Source: Lentisphaeria bacterium
Lineage (GTDB): Bacteria > Verrucomicrobiota > Lentisphaeria > Victivallales > JAUVCU01
Length of the DNA: 10,344 nt
Direction: 5' to 3'
NCBI GenBank assembly: GCA_030590715.1
Contig: JAUVCU010000031.1
Span: forward strand, 1 to 10,344
How positions within the stretch are numbered: position 1 is the first letter of the stretch; every line of letters starts with the position of its first letter. The notes beneath the pieces are model-generated. The model did no database searches, was not told the DNA's origin, and was given only the letters and a program-made list of their open reading frames with translations. The translations under genes were made by a program, and so were the position numbers. Positions 1 through 5,436 of the stretch are shown in pieces.

Positions 1-247
1 AAAGCATGTGCATTATTGCATTTCCACTTGATAAAAAAGGGGTTTTATTATTGTCTGTGTCTATATAGAAGGGCAAACGGCTATAACAAAGCACTAATTG
101 GATCAATTATAGGCCGGAAACTTCTGGCATAAAGAGCAAATAGAAATAATTGCCCTTTATACATAGCAGTATTGCTATTTGTCTAAAGAAAATTATTGTA
201 CGGTCAAATTTATATAAAGTAAAAATATTACAGGATACCCCTAAACA
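1..247. other. non-coding leader region with multiple inverted repeats
   Basis: No convincing gene is present before the ATG at 248. Several perfect inverted repeats can be read directly. AAGGGCAA (69-76) pairs with TTGCCCTT (150-157). CTATAA (81-86) pairs with TTATAG (107-112), or alternatively TAATTG (95-100) pairs with CAATTA (104-109). GCCGGA (113-118) pairs with TCTGGC (123-128) across a four-base loop, counting one G-U pair. ATAGCA (163-168) pairs with TGCTAT (173-178) across GTAT and is followed by a short T-rich stretch. The last hairpin could be a weak terminator for an upstream gene. The set at 69-157 could be a closed multi-helix RNA or leader. It matches no RNA family I recognise. 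The structure is seen in the sequence; function is inference. Confidence 0.35.
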
Positions 248-799
248 ATGGTTGACCAAAACTTCTTTATTACAGGTCTCTTTATCTTCACAGCAATTTT
301 GATTGCGACAGTTATTTATATTTTAAAAACCAATGAAGGGACTGTTCCAGCCAGAGAAAAATTAGCCCGTTGCGTTTCCTTGGGAACAGCTCTAATTTTC
401 ATAGACTTTTTATGGTGCGTTCCGATTTCTCAACCAATCGCACCGGACTTCATTGTTCCATACATTTGGCCGTTAGCTTTTATTCTAACTGCTATAGGCT
501 ACAAATTCTCAGACTTTCATTTTGCTAGAGCAACCGGAGGTTTTCTGATCCTGACATCAAGCTTCTTTCTGACAAACCTATGGGCATTCGGAACTCCGGA
601 ATCATCGATCATAGCAAAGTTTTTTGCTCTTTTCTGCATTCTACTTGGTATTGCAGGGCTTTTCATCTCCGGCAAACCGTACCTCTTCAGAGACTGGTTC
701 AGAAAATTCGCAAAAACGCCAAAGCTTAAACTCGCAACTGCGATCTATCTGATACTTTTCAGTGCATTAAACATAACTCTTGCAATAACACTTTTATAA
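248..799 (+). CDS. hypothetical six-helix integral membrane protein
   Basis: This 183-residue protein is not one I recognise. It is very hydrophobic, with about six predicted membrane helices: roughly residues 7-26, 40-58, 68-86, 94-114, 121-142 and 161-183. Short charged loops separate them, including a basic stretch around 148-160 (RDWFRKFAKTPKLK) before the last helix. There is no signal-peptidase site and no catalytic motif I can point to. The chain ends inside the last helix. The start ATG has a loosely spaced AGGA (232-235) upstream. The gene stops 16 bases before rsmG on the same strand, so the two are probably co-transcribed up to the terminator at 1508-1548. The neighbourhood gives no strong functional hint, and synteny with rsmG may only reflect operon history. 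Coding status is well supported by length, composition and spacing. Confidence 0.75.
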   Translation: MVDQNFFITGLFIFTAILIATVIYILKTNEGTVPAREKLARCVSLGTALIFIDFLWCVPISQPIAPDFIVPYIWPLAFILTAIGYKFSDFHFARATGGFLILTSSFFLTNLWAFGTPESSIIAKFFALFCILLGIAGLFISGKPYLFRDWFRKFAKTPKLKLATAIYLILFSALNITLAITLL

Positions 800-815
800 A
801 ATAGAAGGCCCAAAA

Positions 816-1490
816 ATGAATTCTGAATCTTTTGATATAAGACAAGTCTGTGAAGAATGTCACGTTCCTAACATAGATGATTTCCTGGAGAAAATAGAGA
901 AACTTTACGAAGTTTTAATTGAGACCAACAAAACCTTGAATCTAACGCGTATTCAGTCGAAAGAAGACTATATGAATAAGCACATTGCCGATTCACTTCT
1001 TATGGCGTCTCATTTCCCTGAAATCGCTACGAAGAAATACTCTATTCTTGATATCGGCTGCGGAGCTGGATTTCCGTCGCTTGTTCTTGCTGCGGCATTT
1101 CCTAACCTGAAGATAACTCCGGTTGATTCTCGCGGAAAAAAAGTAAATTACGTAAATTTTGCAGCAAAAGAACTTGGGCTTACAAACCTTGAAGCATTTC
1201 ATGGCCGCGGCTGTGAAATCAATAGAGAAAGAAAGTGGCAGAATCGTTTTGATATCGTTACTGCGCGCGCTGTTGCCACATCTATGAAGCTTTTTGTGGA
1301 AGTAGATAAAATGGTTAAATTTGACGGACGAATGATTTTCTACAAAACTCCTGACCAAATCAATGATGAATTTGAAGAGGTGAGCAAACTTTCCAGAAAG
1401 TATCACTACAAATGGCGCACAACAAAGATCTACGAACTTCCAGGCGGAGATGGTCTGCGACAATTCCTGGTTGGGAAAATAACAAAGTAG
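816..1490 (+). CDS. rsmG: 16S rRNA (guanine527-N7)-methyltransferase RsmG
   Basis: RsmG (formerly GidB) uses S-adenosylmethionine to make m7G527 in the 530 loop of 16S rRNA; loss gives low-level streptomycin resistance in several bacteria. The 224-residue protein is of usual length. Visible family marks are NLTRI (42-46), the HIADSL segment (56-61), the SAM-binding motif I LDIGCGAGFPSL (78-89), the acidic end of strand 2 with DSRGKKV (104-110), the TARAVA segment (149-154), and the KT near residue 177 where the E. coli enzyme has ALKG. The start is supported by AGAAGG (803-808), seven bases upstream of the ATG. It follows a membrane-protein gene by 16 bases and is closed by a hairpin terminator. 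In many bacteria rsmG lies close to mnmG and the chromosomal origin; here mnmG is about 3.9 kb downstream, with the mre cluster between them. Confidence 0.95.
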   Translation: MNSESFDIRQVCEECHVPNIDDFLEKIEKLYEVLIETNKTLNLTRIQSKEDYMNKHIADSLLMASHFPEIATKKYSILDIGCGAGFPSLVLAAAFPNLKITPVDSRGKKVNYVNFAAKELGLTNLEAFHGRGCEINRERKWQNRFDIVTARAVATSMKLFVEVDKMVKFDGRMIFYKTPDQINDEFEEVSKLSRKYHYKWRTTKIYELPGGDGLRQFLVGKITK

Positions 1491-1507
1491 TTTGTAAGAC
1501 AAAACTG

Positions 1508-1548
1508 AGAGAATCATTAATCTAAATTATTTAGCATGATTCTCTTTT
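1508..1548 (+). terminator. Rho-independent terminator after rsmG
   Basis: A perfect 10-bp stem, AGAGAATCAT (1508-1517) with ATGATTCTCT (1536-1545), encloses a second 5-bp stem, CTAAA (1522-1526) with TTTAG (1530-1534). It ends in a T tract (1545-1548). It begins 17 bases after the rsmG stop and should end that transcript, which makes mreC the first gene of a separate unit. The stem is AT-rich, so termination may be partial. Confidence 0.75.
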
Positions 1549-1558
1549 ACCTCAAAAC

Positions 1559-1577
1559 TTAAAAGACGAGCTTTTAA
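1559..1577. promoter_or_regulatory. palindrome just upstream of the mreC start
   Basis: TTAAAAG (1559-1565) and CTTTTAA (1571-1577) form a perfect 7-bp inverted repeat around ACGAG, ending five bases before the mreC ATG. It occupies the place where a ribosome-binding site would be expected, and no purine-rich Shine-Dalgarno sequence is evident there. It could be an operator, a translation-controlling hairpin, or chance in AT-rich DNA. The repeat is seen directly; the role is inferred. Confidence 0.35.
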
Positions 1578-1582
1578 AATTT

Positions 1583-2461
1583 ATGGCGCCAAGAATAAAA
1601 AAATCCAGCAGTGGTGTATTTATAGTATTATTTCTGGTTGGTTTTATGGTAGTCATAAATTTTCAGCACATTAAACGCTTTGCCTATAAGATCGGGAGCG
1701 ACTTTTTTTATCCATTTATAGAAACGCCATCATTGATCAAGAACAAGGTAACCACAGGGAGCCTTATCACCAAGAGCAAGGAAGAACTTGCGGCGAAAGC
1801 GGACCGGTACAAAAAAGAGAACGATAAGCTTCTTGCCGAACTGACATCGATCGACGAGCTCAAGCGGGAAGTAAAAACGCTGCGCAGCTTTCTCGAAATT
1901 GAAGACCGCCCTAAATACAACTACATCTTTTCGGAAGTACTTTCCCGAGATCCGGCATTCTGGCTGGAGCGCTTCACTATCAGCAAAGGGAGTTCAGATG
2001 GAATTGTCCCGGGCTCTCCGGTTCTTTCGAGGCTCGAAACTAACGGCCCATCGAATAAGAAATTGTCTGTTGTAGGCAGAGTTCTTGATACCACAAATCA
2101 CACTGCCGTTGTTACGACAATATTCAGTAAAGACTGCCAACTCAGCGTAAAACTACCCGAATCGGGAGTTCTAGGCATACTCAACGGCGGAGGCCGAGAA
2201 GGGAAAAGGCTTTGGGCAAATATCAACTATCTTCCCAGAAACATAGACTACAAAGCCGGAGAAGAAGTTTATACATCCGGAGCGTCTAAATGGACGCCGT
2301 CATCACTCTATGTCGGTAAAATTGCAGGAAACAAGGTAGCCGGAGAGGACACCCCTTACATAAAAGAGCAGAACAATCTATTCATCGAAGCGCAAATGGA
2401 GCCGGCTTCAAATATTGAAGACCTTAATTTTGTAATGATTATGGTAAGGGCAAAAGAATAA
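1583..2461 (+). CDS. mreC: rod shape-determining protein MreC
   Basis: MreC is the bitopic scaffold of the elongasome. It is anchored in the inner membrane and links cytoplasmic MreB filaments to MreD, RodA and PBP2 in the periplasm. The 292-residue protein has a short basic N-terminus, one membrane helix (about 11-28), and a charged coiled-coil stretch (about 62-104) rich in E, K and L. The periplasmic beta domain follows, with family-typical segments: SEVLSRDPAFW (117-127), ISKGSSDGIVPGSPV (133-147), VVGRV (163-167), YLPRNIDYKAGEEVYTSG (216-233) and YVGKI (243-247). The start at 1583 keeps the basic residues before the helix. It lacks a clear Shine-Dalgarno sequence and sits behind a palindrome. 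It follows a terminator by 34 bases and precedes mreD by two bases, so it heads the mreC-mreD-mrdA unit. mreB is not adjacent. Confidence 0.93.
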   Translation: MAPRIKKSSSGVFIVLFLVGFMVVINFQHIKRFAYKIGSDFFYPFIETPSLIKNKVTTGSLITKSKEELAAKADRYKKENDKLLAELTSIDELKREVKTLRSFLEIEDRPKYNYIFSEVLSRDPAFWLERFTISKGSSDGIVPGSPVLSRLETNGPSNKKLSVVGRVLDTTNHTAVVTTIFSKDCQLSVKLPESGVLGILNGGGREGKRLWANINYLPRNIDYKAGEEVYTSGASKWTPSSLYVGKIAGNKVAGEDTPYIKEQNNLFIEAQMEPASNIEDLNFVMIMVRAKE

Positions 2462-2463
2462 TA

Positions 2464-2988
2464 ATGGCATCATTCTTTTTCATTTTTATAATTGTATTTT
2501 TCTCACTGGCTGGAGAAATAATTTTGAGCTCAACCGGTGCAATCATACCGATCACTGCCCTCACTCTTTACTACCTTACTGCAAACACAAATATATCGAT
2601 ACCGATAATATGCGCGATCGCATCGGGTTTTATAATTGATGCATACTTTTACCGTTCAATCACCATGTCTCCAGCGATTTTCCTAGCCATAGTAGCGCTC
2701 GCACATTTCTGGTCAAAAAACAATTCAAACAGATTTTTCATCCTCAATTTACTGCCCGGTGCGGCAATTGCTTTCATATGCACGTTTCCATTTTTCATCT
2801 ACAGCAATATAAAGCTGGGATTAACTCAGGACTCAATTCTAGACTACCTGAAAAGCATGTCGGTCACATTAACGATTTCAGTAGTACTCCTGCCCCTTAT
2901 TTCTTTTTTACTCGACTATGCAAAAGAGATAATGGAGCTTCCGTTTTTTACTAAAAACAGCAAGGATGGAGTACGAAATTGGAAATAA
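2464..2988 (+). CDS. mreD: rod shape-determining protein MreD
   Basis: MreD is a small polytopic inner-membrane protein of the elongasome that works with MreC and the RodA-PBP2 synthase. This 174-residue protein has about five or six hydrophobic segments (near 3-22, 24-41, 46-62, 70-86, 94-113 and 131-152) and a polar tail. The GFIID motif at 55-59, followed by aromatic residues, resembles the conserved glycine and acidic residue that MreD proteins carry in the second-third helix region. MreD is poorly conserved in sequence, so the assignment rests largely on its exact position. It starts two bases after the mreC stop and overlaps mrdA by ten bases, which implies translational coupling. Length is in the normal range of about 160-180 residues. 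Confidence 0.85.
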   Translation: MASFFFIFIIVFFSLAGEIILSSTGAIIPITALTLYYLTANTNISIPIICAIASGFIIDAYFYRSITMSPAIFLAIVALAHFWSKNNSNRFFILNLLPGAAIAFICTFPFFIYSNIKLGLTQDSILDYLKSMSVTLTISVVLLPLISFLLDYAKEIMELPFFTKNSKDGVRNWK

Positions 2989-4844
2989 ACAAAGACACCC
3001 CATTCGCCAGAATCATTTTGACCGGCCTTGTTATGCTCCTGTCATATTCTGGAATTATCTACAAACTAAAAGAAGAGCAGATAAGCAGTGGTGAAGAACA
3101 CCGGAAAAAAATTCTTGACCAGTCGATCAGACAGATAAGACTGCCCGGGGTACGTGGAAGAATTTTCACTTCGAACGGAGAACACGTTCTGGCAGACAAC
3201 AAAGTTTCATACAATGTCGTTTTCCATGTATCGGAAATGCGCCAGCCTGGCAAAAGGCGAAATACTCTGGACTTCATAATTGATTCAAGTATAAAAGTTG
3301 CGAAAGCTTTGGGAAGAAAAAATAAAATAACCAAAGCAGATATAATAAAACACATGAACTACCGCCCGGGACTTCCGATGACGGTCTACGAAAACATGGA
3401 CAGGGAAGAGCTTGGAATAGCCTCGGAACTTTACCCTCCGATAAAAGGGATGGAGATTGTACCTATTCCAAGTAGAGTCTATCCGGAAAAGGATATGGCC
3501 GCACACCTACTAGGAAGGGTAAGACAGGGAGACCCGAAACTTGCCGATGACCGTGAGGAGTTCTTCTACTACATTCCAGATCAAGTGGGGATTAACGGGC
3601 TGGAAAAATTTTACGACCGCTCAGTTCCTGAATCCGAAGCCGGCTTCGGAGCCCAGCAGGGAATGCTCGGCAGACCGGGAAAACGAACGGTAAGAGTCGA
3701 CCACAGAGGATACATCTACGAACAAATCGGTTTTGACCAGCCAAGTAAAAACGGAAATGACCTGATACTGACTCTCGACTATAAGGCACAGAAAATAGCG
3801 GAGCGCCTGCTCAAGACAACTGTCGATGAACAGGGGAGATCACCTGCTAGAGCTGCTTTTGTTCTGATGGATGCCGATACCGGAGCACTTCTTGCTATGG
3901 CATCGAGCCCTACTTTCAATGTAGACCAACTGGTACCGCGAATTCCAACTAAACTCTGGGATCGACTTAACAACGATGAATTAAAACCTCTGATAAATCG
4001 TGTGACAAGTGCCTTTACTCCCGGTTCAATAGTTAAACCGCTGGTAAGTCTTGCGTATCTAAGAGATGGAATCAATCCGCAACATGTCGTTGACTGCCAG
4101 GGAAAAACCTATATATCCGGTGCAAGAATACGCTGTCATAACCATTACGGGCACGGGCCGACTAATATGTTCGATGCAATCAGGCAATCGTGCAATGTCT
4201 ATTTTATTGACAACAGCCAACAGGTCGGTATGGAGAAAATAACCGATGTGTTCCGGAGCGCGGGAATTGGAGCTGACACAGGATTCATACTGCCCGATAA
4301 CGATGGGATTAATCCAACGCGAGAAAGAATACTAAAACGCAACAAGCACAAATGGACTGCGTACGACACAGCCCTTCTTTCAATGGGTCAGGGTTTTATC
4401 ACCGTAACTCCGCTTCAGGCAGCTACGTATACCGCCGCTATTGCAAACGGCGGAACACTTTATCAGCCGCAGATACTTAAAGAAGTAAAAACATCAACCG
4501 GATCACGCGTATACAGCAACAAATCTAAAGTCAACGGGAAACTGAAGGCAACTCAGGAAGAACTCAACCATATCAGAGAAGGTATGTGGCGCGTCGTTAA
4601 CACTTCTTCAAAATTTGCCGCGCGCAACAGCTACATAGAGCTATCCGGTAAAACGGGATCTGCCGAAAATGGGCCGAGAGGTAACCTGTGGACAAATACC
4701 TGGTTTATCGGTTACGGATCCTACGAAGGTAAAACCTATTCACTTGCCATCATCGTAGAACACGGTAAAAGCGGTAGTAGAACAAGTGCTCCGATTGCCG
4801 GGAAATTCTTCGAACAATGGCTCGACCCGGATCATGTCGAATAG
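2979..4844 (+). CDS. mrdA: penicillin-binding protein 2 (class B peptidoglycan transpeptidase)
   Basis: PBP2 is the D,D-transpeptidase that crosslinks peptidoglycan during side-wall elongation, paired with RodA and activated by MreC. The 621-residue protein has a single N-terminal membrane helix (about 11-28) and a dimerisation or pedestal domain that opens with LPGVRGRI (55-62), the usual class B mark. A transpeptidase domain runs from about residue 260 to the end. All three active-site motifs are visible: S350-I-V-K353 (preceded by FTPG), S404-C-N406 and K558-T-G560. SMGQGFITVTPLQ (468-480) is also typical of PBP2. Two cysteines (373 and 386) bracket a segment leading to HNHYGHG; some PBP2 enzymes bind zinc in this area, but I cannot show it here. 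The ATG lies within the end of mreD. rodA does not follow; the next 223 bases are non-coding and no clear terminator is seen. Confidence 0.95.
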   Translation: MEINKDTPFARIILTGLVMLLSYSGIIYKLKEEQISSGEEHRKKILDQSIRQIRLPGVRGRIFTSNGEHVLADNKVSYNVVFHVSEMRQPGKRRNTLDFIIDSSIKVAKALGRKNKITKADIIKHMNYRPGLPMTVYENMDREELGIASELYPPIKGMEIVPIPSRVYPEKDMAAHLLGRVRQGDPKLADDREEFFYYIPDQVGINGLEKFYDRSVPESEAGFGAQQGMLGRPGKRTVRVDHRGYIYEQIGFDQPSKNGNDLILTLDYKAQKIAERLLKTTVDEQGRSPARAAFVLMDADTGALLAMASSPTFNVDQLVPRIPTKLWDRLNNDELKPLINRVTSAFTPGSIVKPLVSLAYLRDGINPQHVVDCQGKTYISGARIRCHNHYGHGPTNMFDAIRQSCNVYFIDNSQQVGMEKITDVFRSAGIGADTGFILPDNDGINPTRERILKRNKHKWTAYDTALLSMGQGFITVTPLQAATYTAAIANGGTLYQPQILKEVKTSTGSRVYSNKSKVNGKLKATQEELNHIREGMWRVVNTSSKFAARNSYIELSGKTGSAENGPRGNLWTNTWFIGYGSYEGKTYSLAIIVEHGKSGSRTSAPIAGKFFEQWLDPDHVE

Positions 4845-4857
4845 CCAGAACTTCAAC

Positions 4858-4943
4858 TTATTAACAACATATTAACAACTGTCAGCAAGATGTCAACAAC
4901 TGAGTCCCCCGAGTTATCAACAATATATTAACAATTGTTAACA
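4858..4943 (+). repeat. helically phased direct repeats resembling DnaA boxes
   Basis: Six same-strand 9-mers share the core TYAACA: TTATTAACA (4858-4866), ATATTAACA (4869-4877), ATGTCAACA (4890-4898), TTATCAACA (4914-4922), ATATTAACA (4925-4933) and TTGTTAACA (4935-4943). A degenerate seventh, CTGTCAGCA (4879-4887), fills a gap. Start-to-start offsets are 11, 10, 11, 24, 11 and 10 bases, so most copies face the same side of the helix. TTATCAACA differs by one base from the E. coli DnaA box TTATCCACA. A C5 run (4906-4910) separates the two clusters. The last two copies overlap a perfect 14-bp palindrome, TTAACAATTGTTAA (4928-4941). The repeats and spacing are read directly; DnaA binding is inferred. 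Confidence 0.65.
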
Positions 4944-4989
4944 CCACCACTTACAAGCTTCCTTACCCATTGTTATTAGCTGAATTTCC

Positions 4990-5041
4990 ATTTTGGCAAA
5001 TCTTTAAAAGATTTCAAACCGTACTATGTTATCGCCAAAAT
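4990..5041. repeat. nested inverted repeat upstream of the small ORF
   Basis: ATTTTGGC (4990-4997) pairs perfectly with GCCAAAAT (5034-5041). Directly inside its left arm is a second perfect hairpin, AAATCTT (4998-5004) with AAGATTT (5008-5014). The element is followed by A-rich rather than T-rich sequence, so it is not a normal terminator on the plus strand. It lies 26 bases upstream of the ATG at 5068 and next to the repeat array. It could be an mRNA leader structure for the downstream operon or part of the origin. Confidence 0.4.
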
Positions 5042-5067
5042 AAAAAGATAAATTCAAAGGAATAAAA

Positions 5068-5436
5068 ATGCTCGATAATAGCAGTATAAAAGAGTTCATA
5101 GACAGCAACTGGGGGAATATCTGCAATATTGCCTACCGCAGCTATCTGGAACTTGGACGCGGCCTGATCGGTATCAAGATGACAATTAATAAAGAAGCTG
5201 GGAACCGCGAAGCAAAAATGGTTTATGGTGTTTTCAAAGACGACAGCCAGATTGATAAAGCAACATTAAAGATGATTGATTCATACAACCCAGATACTGA
5301 ATTTCTTGTTCAATATCTTTCAAATAATGGGAAAGCCCAAACAGCAAAAATCGAAGCTGGCGAAAACAAAGGGCCGAAAGAAATATGGCAGGAAATGAAC
5401 CAGCCATCTGAAGAGAGTGAAAACAATGATGACTAA
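5068..5436 (+). CDS. hypothetical protein upstream of mnmG
   Basis: This 122-residue protein has no family I recognise. It appears soluble: there is no signal peptide or membrane helix. The N-terminal part (about 4-40) looks helical and then strand-forming. A lysine-rich middle section follows, and the tail from about 108 is strongly acidic and polar (EESENNDD at the end). The start is well supported by AAAGGA (5056-5061), six bases before the ATG. The 3' end overlaps mnmG by about 8-11 bases, depending on which mnmG ATG is used, indicating translational coupling. It is the first gene after the candidate origin and on the same strand as mnmG. A role in tRNA modification or in origin biology is conceivable from position alone; nothing in the protein itself shows either. 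Confidence 0.75.
   Translation: MLDNSSIKEFIDSNWGNICNIAYRSYLELGRGLIGIKMTINKEAGNREAKMVYGVFKDDSQIDKATLKMIDSYNPDTEFLVQYLSNNGKAQTAKIEAGENKGPKEIWQEMNQPSEESENNDD

Larger units (their letters stand above)
4845..5067. other. candidate chromosomal replication origin (oriC) region
   Basis: This 223-base gap between mrdA and the gene upstream of mnmG encodes nothing I can support. Its left part holds an array of DnaA-box-like 9-mers (4858-4943). Its right part holds AT-rich sequence with a nested inverted repeat (4990-5041). Chromosomal origins typically consist of clustered DnaA boxes beside an AT-rich unwinding element, and in E. coli and many other bacteria oriC is next to mnmG, with rsmG nearby. The context therefore supports an origin. 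Against it, the boxes deviate from TTATCCACA by at least one base, dnaA itself is not in the window, and genes on both sides run in the same direction. Cumulative GC skew of the genome was not available. Confidence 0.5.

Noticed and set aside
196..225. TTGTAC (196-201) with TATA-rich downstream sequence as a promoter for the first gene
   Set aside because: The best -10-like hexamers are 9-11 bases away, and the sequence at 17-18 bases is a poor match. AT-rich DNA gives such hits by chance.
993..1517. Minus-strand open frame opposite rsmG
   Set aside because: It lies antisense to a clearly recognised gene; its translation is rich in Cys, Ser, Lys and Phe with no motif, typical of a shadow frame.
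4858..4943. Repeat array as a CRISPR
   Set aside because: The repeated unit is only about 9 bases, the gaps are mostly 1-3 bases, and there are no spacers of 25-40 bases and no cas genes.
5417..5425. GTG at 5417 as the mnmG start
   Set aside because: It overlaps the purine-rich tract that best serves as ribosome-binding site, and an ATG three codons later gives an N-terminus closer to the family. It remains possible.
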